From Pseudomonas psychrophila (GTDB taxonomy: Bacteria > Pseudomonadota > Gammaproteobacteria > Pseudomonadales > Pseudomonadaceae), in the NCBI RefSeq assembly GCF_001043005.1, contig NZ_JYKZ01000017.1, positions 1 through 64,000 on the forward strand: a stretch of 64,000 nucleotides of DNA, in the 5' to 3' direction. Every line of letters starts with the position of its first letter. The first letter of the stretch is position 1. This document shows, piece after piece, positions 51,196 to 60,330 of the stretch. The translations under genes and the position numbers were made by a program. A model generated the notes under the pieces. It had not been told where the DNA came from. It worked only from the letters and a program-made list of their open reading frames with translations, and did not search any database.

Positions 51196-51226
51196 ATGTA
51201 GCCGCTGCCGAAGGCTGCGGCTACAT
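51196..51226. repeat. single REP hairpin, family 2
   Basis: Palindrome with stem ATGTAGCCGC/GCGGCTACAT and loop TGCCGAAGGCT; a solo copy of the family-2 arm placed just downstream of the FAH-family gene. Confidence 0.75.
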
Positions 51227-51234
51227 CGGGTGTT

Positions 51235-51900
51235 TTAACGCACGCTGCTTTCGAAGCGGCTGGCGCCGGTCAGTTCCAGTACCAACTCGTCGCCCACATT
51301 CAGCGGACCAACGCCCACCGGAGTCCCGGTCATGATGACATCGCCCGCTTGCAGCGAGAAACACGCTGCCATGTGCTGGATCATCGGCACAATCGGGTTG
51401 AGCATCAGGGCGCTGCTGCCGTCCTGGCGCACTTCACCATTGATGGTCAGGCGAATGCCGATGTCGGCCAGATCAGGAAAGGTGCTGCTCTGTACGAAAG
51501 GGGCCAGTACACAGGCGCCGTCGAAAGATTTGGCGATTTCCCAAGGCAAACCCTTGCCCTTGAGCTCGGTCTGCTTGTCGCGCAGGGTCAGGTCCAGCCC
51601 CGGAGCAAAACCGGAGATAGCATCCAGCACTTCTTCAGCACTTGGGTTATTCGACAAAGGCTTGCCGATCAGCACCGAGATTTCTGCTTCGTAGTGCACG
51701 GAGCCGCGTTCGGTCGGAATCGTGAAACTGCTGTCCAGTGGAACTACACAACTGCCCGGCTTGATGAAAAGCAGGGGTTCAGACGGGATCGGGTTGTCCA
51801 GTTCCTTGGCGTGTTCGGCATAGTTGCGGCCGATGCACACCACTTTACCGATAGGAAAGTGAATCCGGGTACCGTCGACATACTGGTGCTGATAGCTCAT
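51235..51900 (-). CDS. Fumarylacetoacetate hydrolase (FAH) family protein
   Basis: 221-residue FAH-fold enzyme. GKVVCIGRNYAEHAKELDNPIP and the metal site glutamates in VHYEAEISVLIGK, with the GLDLTLRDKQTELK segment, match the YcgM/FAHD1 subgroup. Such proteins act as acylpyruvases or oxaloacetate decarboxylases. The start is ATG 51900; the upstream extension is not conserved. A REP pair separates it from the D2HGDH gene on the same strand. Confidence 0.87.
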   Translation of the reverse strand: MSYQHQYVDGTRIHFPIGKVVCIGRNYAEHAKELDNPIPSEPLLFIKPGSCVVPLDSSFTIPTERGSVHYEAEISVLIGKPLSNNPSAEEVLDAISGFAPGLDLTLRDKQTELKGKGLPWEIAKSFDGACVLAPFVQSSTFPDLADIGIRLTINGEVRQDGSSALMLNPIVPMIQHMAACFSLQAGDVIMTGTPVGVGPLNVGDELVLELTGASRFESSVR

Positions 51901-51932
51901 TGACCGACTCCGCTGATGGATGCTGATTGTGT

Positions 51933-52026
51933 GTGTAGTCGCTGCCGCAGGCTGCGAAGGATTGCGGAGCAATCCGTTTCTTGAAGCCCCTGCGATTCCT
52001 TTCGCAGCCTGCGGCAGCGACTACAC
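51933..52026. repeat. REP pair, family 2
   Basis: Arms GTGTAGTCGCTGCCGCAGGC and the complement ending at 52026, with an inner hairpin GGATTGC/GCAATCC. It lies between two co-oriented genes. Confidence 0.88.
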
Positions 52027-52034
52027 GCTATGGT

Positions 52035-53429
52035 TTAAACCGCAAAAATTTTGCCGGGGTTCATGATGCCCTTTGGGTCGAACACGGCCTTGAGCGCTTT
52101 CATGTACTCGATCTCGACCGGCGAACGGCTGTAGGTCAGATAATCGCGCTTGGTCATGCCAACGCCGTGCTCGGCAGAGATCGAACCGTTGTACTTCTCG
52201 ACGGTTTCAAATACCCACTTGTTCACCGTCGCGCACTTGGCAAAGAACTCGTCCTTGCTCAGGTTTTCAGGCTTGAGGATGTTCAAGTGCAGGTTGCCAT
52301 CACCGATGTGGCCGAACCAGACAATTTCGAAGTCCGGGTAGTGCTCGCCAACGATCGCATCAATTTCCTTCAAGAATGCCGGGACTTTCGACACAGTGAC
52401 CGAAATGTCGTTTTTGTAAGGCGTCCAGTGGGAAATGGTCTCGGAGATGTACTCGCGCAGTTTCCACAGGTTTTGCAACTGGGTTTCGCTCTGGCTCATC
52501 ACACCATCGAGGACCCAGCCTTCTTCCATGCAATGTTCGAAAGTTTCCAGTGCGGCGTTGGCCACTTCTTCGGTGGTCGCTTCGAATTCCAGCAGCGCGT
52601 AGAACGGGCAGTCGGTCTCGAACGGCGAAGGCACGTCTCCGCGGTCCATGACTTTGGTCAGGGCCTTGTCGGAGAAGAACTCAAAAGCCGTCAGATCCAG
52701 CTTGCTCTGGAAGGCATGCAACACCGGCATGATGGAGTCGAAATCGGCCGTACCCAACACCATCGCCGTCAGGTTTTTCGGGGCGCGATCCAGACGCATG
52801 GTGGCTTCCACCACAAAGCCCAGGGTGCCTTCAGCGCCGATAAACAGCTGGCGCATGTCGTAGCCGGTGGCGTTTTTGATCAGGTCCTTGTTCAATTCCA
52901 GCACGTCGCCCTTGCCGGTCACGACTTTCATGCCCGCGACCCAGTTACGGGTCATGCCGTAGCGAATCACCTTGATTCCGCCGGCATTGGTGCCGATATT
53001 GCCGCCAATCTGGCTGGAACCTGCCGAAGCAAAATCCACCGGGTAGTACAGGCCATTTTCTTCGGCGAGGTTTTGCAGGTGCTCGGTGACCACGCCCGGC
53101 TGACAGACCACGGTGCGATCGGTCAGGTTGATGTCCAGCACTTGATTCATGTAGTCGAACGACACAACCACTTCGCCATTGGCGGCCACGGCTGCGGCGG
53201 ACAAACCGGTACGGCCACCCGACGGCACCAATGCGACGTCATGAGCGTTTGCCCACAGCACAATGGCCTGCACTTGTTCAGTGGTTTTCGGGAACACAAT
53301 GGCCAGCGGGGCCGGGGCGAAATGCTTGGTCCAATCCTTGCCGTAAGCATTAAGCGAGTCGGCGTCGGTCAGGACCTTGCCAGGCTCTACCAGGGTCTTT
53401 AGCTCATCAATCAAGGCAGGATGGGTCAT
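52035..53429 (-). CDS. FAD-binding D-2-hydroxyglutarate dehydrogenase
   Basis: 464-residue FAD-linked oxidase of the GlcD/D2HGDH family. The FAD PP-loop is PSGGRTGLSAAAVA, with SSQIGGNIGTNAGG and IGAEGTLGFV; metal and substrate residues lie in HIGDGNLHLN and EHGVGMTKRDYL. In Pseudomonas D2HGDH removes the D-2-hydroxyglutarate formed by SerA as a side product, pulling serine synthesis forward. Divergence from serA supports this. Start is ATG 53429. Confidence 0.9.
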   Translation of the reverse strand: MTHPALIDELKTLVEPGKVLTDADSLNAYGKDWTKHFAPAPLAIVFPKTTEQVQAIVLWANAHDVALVPSGGRTGLSAAAVAANGEVVVSFDYMNQVLDINLTDRTVVCQPGVVTEHLQNLAEENGLYYPVDFASAGSSQIGGNIGTNAGGIKVIRYGMTRNWVAGMKVVTGKGDVLELNKDLIKNATGYDMRQLFIGAEGTLGFVVEATMRLDRAPKNLTAMVLGTADFDSIMPVLHAFQSKLDLTAFEFFSDKALTKVMDRGDVPSPFETDCPFYALLEFEATTEEVANAALETFEHCMEEGWVLDGVMSQSETQLQNLWKLREYISETISHWTPYKNDISVTVSKVPAFLKEIDAIVGEHYPDFEIVWFGHIGDGNLHLNILKPENLSKDEFFAKCATVNKWVFETVEKYNGSISAEHGVGMTKRDYLTYSRSPVEIEYMKALKAVFDPKGIMNPGKIFAV

Positions 53430-53635
53430 CAACAGAACTCTCGAACAATTCATGGTCATCCTGAGAACGCTTCACGTCGCAGGAATGGGTGTTTAGCGGG
53501 GCGCTTATGCTAGCATACGACCCCCCCGCAGAATCGAGCCGTAGGACGATTCTCGGTGCCGGTCTTCACGCCGGCCAGGTCAGCTCTCGCTGTCCATTCC
53601 CTGCCATTTTTTCTCTGGGACACAGGTTTACGCAG
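53430..53635. promoter_or_regulatory. D2HGDH-serA divergent control region
   Basis: 206 bp containing the perfect palindrome TATGCTAGCATA (53506-53517), which could overlap a -10 box, and two small hairpins in the serA leader: GAATCG/CGATTC (53531-53552) and GCCGG/CCGGC (53558-53575). No known riboswitch is recognised. Confidence 0.4.
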
Positions 53636-54865
53636 ATGAGCAAGACTTCTCTCGATAAGAGCAAGATCAAGTTCCTTCTTTTGGAAGGCGTCCACCAATC
53701 CGCTGTTGAAGTGCTCAAATCTGCCGGGTACACCAGCATTGAGTACATCACCAGTTCCTTGCCTGAAGCCCAGCTGAAGGAAAAGATCGCTGATGCCCAC
53801 TTTATCGGCATCCGTTCTCGTACCCAGCTGACCGAAGAAGTGTTCGACTGCGCCAAGAAATTGGTCGCTGTTGGTTGTTTCTGCATCGGCACCAACCAGG
53901 TCGACCTCAACGCTGCTCGCGAACGCGGTATCGCTGTTTTCAACGCACCGTACTCCAACACCCGTTCGGTGGCCGAGTTGGTGCTGGCTGAAGCGATCCT
54001 GTTGTTGCGTGGCATCCCTGAGAAAAACGCTTCCTGCCACCGTGGTGGCTGGATCAAAAGCGCAGCCAACTCCTTCGAAATCCGGGGCAAAAAGCTGGGT
54101 ATCGTCGGCTACGGCTCTATCGGCACTCAGCTGTCGGTACTGGCTGAAGGCCTGGGCATGCAAGTGTTCTTCTACGACACCGTGACCAAGCTGCCATTGG
54201 GCAACGCGACTCAGGTCGGTAATCTGCACGATCTGTTGGGCATGTCCGACATCGTCACCTTGCACGTGCCTGAAACCGCAGCCACCCAGTGGATGATCGG
54301 CGAAAAAGAAATCCGCGCCATCAAAAAGGGCGGGATTCTGATCAACGCCGCACGTGGCACCGTAGTTGAACTGGACGCCCTGGCTGACGCGATCAAGGAC
54401 AAGCACCTGATCGGCGCCGCTATCGACGTGTTCCCGGTTGAGCCGCGCTCCAACGACGACGTGTTCGAAAGCCCGCTGCGCGGCCTGGACAACGTGATCC
54501 TGACCCCGCACATCGGCGGTTCCACCGCTGAAGCGCAAGCCAACATCGGTCTGGAAGTGGCAGAGAAACTGGTCAAGTACAGCGACAACGGTACTTCGGT
54601 ATCGTCCGTGAACTTCCCGGAAGTGGCCCTGCCGGCTCACCCTGGCAAGCACCGTCTGCTGCACATCCACGAGAACATCCCGGGTGTGATGAGCGAAATC
54701 AACAAGATCTTCGCCGAAAACGGGATCAACATCTCCGGTCAGTTCCTGCAAACCAACGAAAAAGTTGGCTATGTAGTGATCGACGTAGATGCAGAGTCTT
54801 CGGACCTGGCGCAAGAGAAGTTGCAGACCGTCAACGGCACTATCCGTTGCCGCGTTTTGTTCTAA
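53636..54865 (+). CDS. serA: D-3-phosphoglycerate dehydrogenase
   Basis: 409-residue first enzyme of serine synthesis (3-phosphoglycerate to 3-phosphohydroxypyruvate; also reduces 2-oxoglutarate). It has the NAD site LGIVGYGSIGTQLSVLAEG, the catalytic arginine in GILINAARGTVVEL, and a histidine in ILTPHIGGSTAEAQ. The C-terminal ACT domain (HIHENIPGVMSEINKIF) gives serine feedback inhibition. Start is ATG 53636; the 49-residue extension upstream is not conserved. Confidence 0.97.
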   Translation: MSKTSLDKSKIKFLLLEGVHQSAVEVLKSAGYTSIEYITSSLPEAQLKEKIADAHFIGIRSRTQLTEEVFDCAKKLVAVGCFCIGTNQVDLNAARERGIAVFNAPYSNTRSVAELVLAEAILLLRGIPEKNASCHRGGWIKSAANSFEIRGKKLGIVGYGSIGTQLSVLAEGLGMQVFFYDTVTKLPLGNATQVGNLHDLLGMSDIVTLHVPETAATQWMIGEKEIRAIKKGGILINAARGTVVELDALADAIKDKHLIGAAIDVFPVEPRSNDDVFESPLRGLDNVILTPHIGGSTAEAQANIGLEVAEKLVKYSDNGTSVSSVNFPEVALPAHPGKHRLLHIHENIPGVMSEINKIFAENGINISGQFLQTNEKVGYVVIDVDAESSDLAQEKLQTVNGTIRCRVLF

Positions 54866-54876
54866 ACGCGCGTCAC

Positions 54877-54909
54877 AAAAAAGGGAGACCCTCGGGTCTC
54901 CCTTTTTTT
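54877..54909. terminator. bidirectional terminator between serA and the DUF4399 gene
   Basis: Stem AAAAAAGGGAGACC/GGGTCTCCCTTTTTTT with loop CTC-like centre; T-run serves both strands. Confidence 0.9.
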
Positions 54910-54924
54910 ATCCGTCGAAAATAC

Positions 54925-55362
54925 TTATTTCACATCAACCGTGATTTTCTTCGACACGATGCTTGGCTTGAACGGCACGTGTACCTGGTTGCCCAGCACC
55001 AATTGCAGGGTGTGCTTGCCGGGTGGCAGGGTCACCTGGGTTTCGGTCTGTGCCTTGCCGAAATGGATATGGTTGGCATCGGCCGGGATAGGCGCGTTTT
55101 CGGCTGGCAACTGGTCGACGTCAATCAGCAGGTGGTGGTGGCCTGCGTGAGGGGTCGCCTCGGTAATAGGCGCCAGAGGCATACCTTCGATGCCGAATTT
55201 GACGGTGAACGTTTGATCAACGGTTGCACCATCGTTAGGTTCAACGATGAAAACCTTGGCGCCTTTAGGAGCCGGCTCCGATTCCAGGCCAGCCGCTGTG
55301 GCCATGACCGAAGCGCCCATCAACACAGAAGCCAACGCAACACGAGACAGTAGAGCTTTCAT
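54925..55362 (-). CDS. DUF4399 periplasmic protein
   Basis: 145 residues with a signal peptide ending ASVMATAA. The DUF4399 body includes VFIVEPNDGATV, TVKFGIEGMPLAP, GHHHLLID, and HIHFGKAQTETQVTLPPGKHTLQLV. The histidines (HHH, HIH) could bind metal, but no function is established. ATG 55362 has GGAG upstream; earlier in-frame starts are outside the family. Divergent from a solute-binding gene across 139 bp. Confidence 0.85.
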   Translation of the reverse strand: MKALLSRVALASVLMGASVMATAAGLESEPAPKGAKVFIVEPNDGATVDQTFTVKFGIEGMPLAPITEATPHAGHHHLLIDVDQLPAENAPIPADANHIHFGKAQTETQVTLPPGKHTLQLVLGNQVHVPFKPSIVSKKITVDVK

Positions 55363-55501
55363 TTTTTTCTCCGGTTTTTTGCAAAATTCTTCGGCGCCGG
55401 ACAACTTTGAGCCAATCTGTTGTCCAACGCCGCAACTGACCAACATAAAGCAAAGCGCACGCTCGATGCGAATCGCTTGCAACACATTCAAAGGAGTGTC
55501 C

Positions 55502-56143
55502 ATGCGTTTCCTGCCAGGCCTGATGCTTTTACTGCCATTGGCGAGCCCTTTTGCTCAAGCCGAACTGATCGACGACGTGAACGACCGAGGTGAACTGCGC
55601 ATCGCCCTTGAAGCTGACATGGCTCCATTCAGCTTCAAGCAGGACGGACGCTTGACCGGCTTTGACGTGGAGTTGGGCGAGCTGCTGGCTCAGGAACTGG
55701 ATGTGCATCCCTCCATTCTGGTCACTGACAGCAATGACCTGCTGCCGGGCGTTGAGAGCGGCAAATACGATGTCGCCATCAACCACATCGCTTTGACTCC
55801 CGAACTTCAAGATCGTTTCGACTTCAGCGAGCCTTACAGCCACATACAAGCGCAGACGATAGCTCGACAAGAACCGCCGCGCTCACCCAACAGCCTTGCC
55901 ACGTTGCAGGGCCAGACATTAGGCGTAGTTCAGGGCAACACGTTTGTCGACCGCGGGCCATTGGTAACCGTAGCGCAGAAAGCGCCGGTCACGGATGAGG
56001 AAGTTGCCTTGGCCATTCCCTTCCAGAAAGGCAACCCGGCGTTCCAGGCCAGCCTGGACAAGGCACTGCAGCGGATCAAGGCCGATGGCCGGCTGGAGGC
56101 CTTGTCCCAGAAGTGGTTCGGGATGGGTGCAAAACAACCCTGA
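55502..56143 (+). CDS. Short amino-acid-type solute-binding protein (SBP_bac_3)
   Basis: 213 residues including signal MRFLPGLMLLLPLASPFAQA. The first lobe is typical (GELRIALEADMAPFSFKQDG, VELGELLAQELDV, SGKYDVAINHIALTPEL, FDFSEPY). The second lobe starts at LQGQTLGVVQGNTF but jumps quickly to AIPFQKGNPAFQASLDKAL, apparently lacking about 40-50 residues found in normal family members. It may no longer bind ligand. No permease genes are adjacent. Starts with ATG 55502 and ends just before a REP. Confidence 0.78.
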   Translation: MRFLPGLMLLLPLASPFAQAELIDDVNDRGELRIALEADMAPFSFKQDGRLTGFDVELGELLAQELDVHPSILVTDSNDLLPGVESGKYDVAINHIALTPELQDRFDFSEPYSHIQAQTIARQEPPRSPNSLATLQGQTLGVVQGNTFVDRGPLVTVAQKAPVTDEEVALAIPFQKGNPAFQASLDKALQRIKADGRLEALSQKWFGMGAKQP

Positions 56144-56151
56144 ATACCCAC

Positions 56152-56237
56152 TGTGGGAGCGAGCTTGCTCGCGATGGGATCGAATCGGTAATTCAGGCAT
56201 ACCGAGTCAACTGCATCGCGAGCAAGCCCGCTCCCAC
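56152..56237. repeat. REP doublet, family 1
   Basis: Arms TGTGGGAGCGAGCTTGCTCG and complement between the convergent binding-protein and gluconate dehydrogenase genes. Confidence 0.9.
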
Positions 56238-56244
56238 CCAATAC

Positions 56245-57501
56245 TCAGGGTGTGCGAATCGCCTTAACATCCCCGGCCTTCACTTCACCCGCCTTGTTGC
56301 CCCAACTGGTGCGGATGAAATTGACCACATCGGCCACTTCCTGATCCGACAAGCGCCAGTCGAAAGCAGGCATGGTGAAGGTCGACGGCGCCGTATGCGT
56401 CGCAGGCAACGTCCCACCCTTAAGTACGATATGGATCAGCGACGTCGGGTCGTCCGACTGCAACACCGGATTGCCCGCCAGAGCAGGGAACACTCGGGTG
56501 TAGCCGTGACCGTCAGTGCGATGGCAAGCCGCGCAGTTATCGATATACACCGCAGCACCGCGTTTGCTGTCGTCACCGTTCCACAGGGCATCCGCGACAG
56601 CAGGATCGTACTGATGGGGCGCGTCCGCTGGATCAACCGCAGGCAACGACTTCAAGTAACGAGCGATAGCGGTCAGATCAGCCTCGGACATGTACTGCAT
56701 GCTGTGTACGATCACATCACTCATGCCGCCAAACACAGCACTGCGATCACTGCGCCCGGTCTTGAGGAAATGCACCAGTTGCTCTTCGCTCCAACTGCCC
56801 AGACCGTCCTTGTGATCGCCTCGCAGGTTCTTCGCTATCCAGCCTTCCAGCGGTGCGCTACCTGACAGGAATGCCGGGCTGTCACTTGCACTCAGGGCCT
56901 TCTCCTGCATGGTCAATGCCCGTGGCGTGTGGCATGCGCCGCAGTGCCCAAGGCCTTCCACCAGATACGCACCGCGGTTGAGCACGGCGTCCTGCCCGGC
57001 TTGCGGCTTGAAGTCTTCAACCGCAGGCGCAAACAGCCAGCGCCATATCGCCAACGGCCAGCGCATGCTCAGCGGCCACGGAATATCAGCCTCCTGATTC
57101 GCTTGCTCGACAGGTTTTACGCCTTTCATAAAGTAGGCATACAACGCCTGCATATCGGCCTCGTTGACCCGCGCATAGGACGGATACGGCATGGCCGGAT
57201 ACAAGGTGCTGCCATTTTGCGCGACACCGTGGCGCACGGCCTTGTCGAAATCTTCAAAGCTGTAGCTGCCAATGCCGCTTTTACCCGGCGTGATATTGGT
57301 CGAATAAATCGTACCGATCGGGGTTTCCATCGCCAGGCCACCGGCGAACGGCTTGCCGTCCTTGGCGGTGTGGCACGCCACGCAGTCACCGGCGCGAGCC
57401 AGGTATTCACCTTGCTTGACCAACGCTTGCGGATCACTGTCAGCGGCAACCGCCGAGAAGCTGACGAAGAGTGTCAGGGTCGCGATAACAAATGCTTTCA
57501 T
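56245..57501 (-). CDS. Gluconate 2-dehydrogenase cytochrome c subunit
   Basis: 418-residue triheme cytochrome with a signal peptide (FVIATLTLFVSFSAVAA). Three haem motifs are present: CVACH, CGACH and CAACH. It receives electrons from the FAD subunit and passes them to ubiquinone. Start ATG 57501 has GGAG at the right distance; an ATG two codons earlier is too close. It lies 12 bp after the FAD subunit gene. Confidence 0.93.
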   Translation of the reverse strand: MKAFVIATLTLFVSFSAVAADSDPQALVKQGEYLARAGDCVACHTAKDGKPFAGGLAMETPIGTIYSTNITPGKSGIGSYSFEDFDKAVRHGVAQNGSTLYPAMPYPSYARVNEADMQALYAYFMKGVKPVEQANQEADIPWPLSMRWPLAIWRWLFAPAVEDFKPQAGQDAVLNRGAYLVEGLGHCGACHTPRALTMQEKALSASDSPAFLSGSAPLEGWIAKNLRGDHKDGLGSWSEEQLVHFLKTGRSDRSAVFGGMSDVIVHSMQYMSEADLTAIARYLKSLPAVDPADAPHQYDPAVADALWNGDDSKRGAAVYIDNCAACHRTDGHGYTRVFPALAGNPVLQSDDPTSLIHIVLKGGTLPATHTAPSTFTMPAFDWRLSDQEVADVVNFIRTSWGNKAGEVKAGDVKAIRTP

Positions 57502-57513
57502 GGTCATCGCTCC

Positions 57514-59298
57514 TTATGCCTGAACCAGTGGGCCGGGGTTTTTCAGGTACTGCTCGCGGATCGCCCGGGCCGACCAATAAGTCAACGCTGCAACCAGACC
57601 TGTCGGGTTGTATCCCAAACCTTGTGGGAAGGCAGATGCACCCGGCACAAACACGTTATGCACGTCCCAGCTCTGCAGGTAACGGTTCAGAGCACTGGTT
57701 TTAGGATCGGTGCCCATGATCGCGCCACCGTTCAGGTGAGTGGTCTGATAGGACGCCGTATTGAAGTGGTCACCGACCTGTTTGCCGATCCGGGCAATGG
57801 CTTTTGGGTTCATCGCTTCGGCGATCTTGCCCATTTTCTCCATCATGAAACGGTTCATTTTGATGTCGTTTTCTTGCCAGTCGAACGTCATGCGCAGCAG
57901 CGGTTGACCAAAGGAATCGCGATACACCGGATCCAGATCGAGGTAATTGCTACGGTAGGACTGATGCGCACCGTGGGCATCCATTGACACCTGGTGGGTG
58001 TAGTAATCGGCAGTAGCACGCTTCCAGGCGCTGCCCCAGGTCGGGGTACCCGGCGGGTTGGACGTGCCCGCAATCGGCCGGCTGCCAGCCTGGTTGACCC
58101 ACATCGGCGAACCGCCGACAAAGCCGTGCGGCCCGTGATCGAAGTTATCCGCGTTGAAGTCATCGATGGCCACGCCATTGCCGCCAGCGCCGATGAAGTT
58201 GTTGGTGTGTACGTCTTTATCGAAGTACGCCTTGATGGTGGCCATGTTCTGGTAGGCGAAGTTTCTGCCCACCACGCCTTCACCGGTTTTCGGGTCATAG
58301 GGCTTGCCAATTCCCGACAACAGCATCAAACGCACGTTATGCAACTGGAACGCGCCCAGGATCACCAGGTCCGCAGGTTGCTCGATCTCGCGGCCCAGTG
58401 CATCGATGTAGGTCACGCCGGTGGCTTTGCTCTTGGTGCTGTCCAGGTTGACCCGAATGACATGGGCATCAGGGCGCAGCTCAAAGTTAGGCAGCGGCTT
58501 GAGCGCTGGCAAAATGTTTACGTTGGGCGATGCCTTTGAGTACATGTAGCAGACATAACCACTACAAAAACCGCAGAAATTGCACGGCCCCATCTGCGCG
58601 CCATAGGGGTTGGTGTACGGCCCCGAGGTGTTGGCCGACGGCAAGTTGTAAGGCTTGTAGCCCACTTCATTGGCCGCTTTCTGAAACAGTTGAGCGGAGT
58701 AGGTGTTCTTTTGCGACACCAGCGGGAAGTGATCGGAGCGATCCGGGGCATAAGGGTTGCCGCCCTTGCCTTCGCCGACCAGCTTGCCATTGACGGTCCA
58801 GGCCTGGCCCGACGTTCCGAAGACTTTTTCGGCATAGTCGAAGAACGGCTCCAGTTCTTCATAGCTGACGCCGAAGTCCTGGATGGTCATGTCCTTGGGA
58901 ATAAAGTTTTTACCGTAGCGTTCTTCGTAATGACTGCGCATGCGCAGTTCCATCGGGTCGACCCGAAAGTGCACACCCGACCAGTGCAAACCCGCGCCGC
59001 CCACGCCGTTGCCAGGCAAAAACGCGCCCAGCTGACGATTGGGCAAGGCCACGTCATTGACGCTATGGCGGATGGTGACGGTTTCTTTGGAGACGTCCTG
59101 AAACAGCTTTTTACGTACGCTGTAGGTGAGTTCGTCGATCACCTGTGGATAGTTACCATCCGGGTAGGTGTCCTGCATTGGGCCACGTTCTAGGGCCACA
59201 ACATTCAGGCCAGCTTCGGTCAGCTCTTTGGCCATGATCGCGCCGGTCCAGCCGAAACCGACGATAACTGCATCAACTTTTTTCATAACGGTCGACAT
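57514..59298 (-). CDS. Gluconate 2-dehydrogenase FAD subunit (GMC family)
   Basis: 594-residue GMC oxidoreductase that oxidises D-gluconate to 2-ketogluconate in the periplasm. FAD motif: VIVGFGWTGAIMAKELTEAG; C-terminal NPTGLVAALTYWSARAI. The cysteine cluster CNFCGFC...C suggests an iron-sulfur site, as in related FAD-dependent dehydrogenases with 3Fe-4S clusters. It has no export signal; it is exported with the Tat-dependent small subunit. The start ATG 59298 follows the small-subunit stop by 2 bp. Confidence 0.93.
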   Translation of the reverse strand: MSTVMKKVDAVIVGFGWTGAIMAKELTEAGLNVVALERGPMQDTYPDGNYPQVIDELTYSVRKKLFQDVSKETVTIRHSVNDVALPNRQLGAFLPGNGVGGAGLHWSGVHFRVDPMELRMRSHYEERYGKNFIPKDMTIQDFGVSYEELEPFFDYAEKVFGTSGQAWTVNGKLVGEGKGGNPYAPDRSDHFPLVSQKNTYSAQLFQKAANEVGYKPYNLPSANTSGPYTNPYGAQMGPCNFCGFCSGYVCYMYSKASPNVNILPALKPLPNFELRPDAHVIRVNLDSTKSKATGVTYIDALGREIEQPADLVILGAFQLHNVRLMLLSGIGKPYDPKTGEGVVGRNFAYQNMATIKAYFDKDVHTNNFIGAGGNGVAIDDFNADNFDHGPHGFVGGSPMWVNQAGSRPIAGTSNPPGTPTWGSAWKRATADYYTHQVSMDAHGAHQSYRSNYLDLDPVYRDSFGQPLLRMTFDWQENDIKMNRFMMEKMGKIAEAMNPKAIARIGKQVGDHFNTASYQTTHLNGGAIMGTDPKTSALNRYLQSWDVHNVFVPGASAFPQGLGYNPTGLVAALTYWSARAIREQYLKNPGPLVQA

Positions 59299-59300
59299 GC

Positions 59301-60038
59301 TCAAGCCCTCTCGCCGCGGATGGAAACTGCCGGGAAGGGGTACTGCTCGTTGCGTTCAACCCAATCCATGAAATCAGCGCGCGCGCCGGGGAAGCCGATC
59401 ATGGTCCAGCCGACCATGCCTTTGTTGCCACCGTGAATAGGGTCGCAAAAAAAGCCTTCCTTGGTGTTTTGCAGCAAAAAACTGAAAAACATCTTGGCCG
59501 GGACGCTCTCGAATTTAGGCGTACCGGCCTCCAGTTGTTTGAGCACTTCGTCTCGGGTAGCGCTGTCTAGCCCAGCAAATGTTGAGTTATAGGCTTTTTT
59601 GCAGAGCTCCTCCGTGGCAGCGATGCCCAGGCGATAGATCTGTTTTGGCACCAGTTTGCTCTGCCAGCCCATCTCGGGCGGCGCGTCGGCATTGAACGGA
59701 CCTTGCATGAACCACAGCGCACCACTGGCGTAAGGCGTGTTCATCTGGCGGTCGATATATTCCGGCACACCGGCTTCAAGAGCGCCGGGACCTTGCTCGT
59801 CTGCAGGGATCAGGCGTGCGACCGCGGCGTTTACGAACGCCCACTCCTCAGCCGTGAAGTAGGTCGGCTCATACGCTTTGCCAGGGCTCGAAGGGCGCTG
59901 TGCAGGTTCAGGCGCTGCGACCGCAGGCGTGGCCATCATCACCGTGCTACCAAGGCCGGTGCTGGCAACAGTGACCACTGGAATCAGGGTCAGGGTTTTG
60001 CGCAAAAACTCACGCCGGGGGTTGTCTTGCTCAGACAT
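59301..60038 (-). CDS. Gluconate 2-dehydrogenase subunit 3 (small subunit)
   Basis: 245 residues with a Tat signal (RREFLRKTLTLIP, twin arginines 8-9) that carries the folded FAD subunit through the membrane. The mature domain (YFTAEEWAFVNAAVARLIP, GVPEYIDRQM, FFCDPIHGGN) is the family's gluconate dehydrogenase subunit 3 domain. First gene of the three-gene operon. Start ATG 60038 is preceded by GAGGTG. About 290 bp of non-coding sequence lies between it and the divergent phosphatase gene. Confidence 0.92.
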   Translation of the reverse strand: MSEQDNPRREFLRKTLTLIPVVTVASTGLGSTVMMATPAVAAPEPAQRPSSPGKAYEPTYFTAEEWAFVNAAVARLIPADEQGPGALEAGVPEYIDRQMNTPYASGALWFMQGPFNADAPPEMGWQSKLVPKQIYRLGIAATEELCKKAYNSTFAGLDSATRDEVLKQLEAGTPKFESVPAKMFFSFLLQNTKEGFFCDPIHGGNKGMVGWTMIGFPGARADFMDWVERNEQYPFPAVSIRGERA

Positions 60039-60330
60039 GCGGGGCACCTCATCAGGCAGTCACGGATTACAGCCGCTCATGGGCAGCTTTTCGTTTTGGC
60101 AGCGATACGGGTCGGTGTAGACCGAAGGAAAACAACACGCATGCAAAATTTGGTTACAAATACTAACAGGCCGGGCGCGCTGATGAATCGTTTCATGCGT
60201 AATTTTGCCGCACCTGCCGCCAGGGGTGTGTTCTCACGAATTTTTTACACAGGGCTCACACGGTTTTGATCAGGATTGACTCAATCTGCCGCCACCTCCT
60301 GATAACCCCTGTTGAAGTGGTCAAATTGAC

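Noticed and set aside
51981..53402. 473-codon open frame opposite the D2HGDH gene
   Set aside because: Shadow frame without family features; the FAD motifs are on the minus strand.
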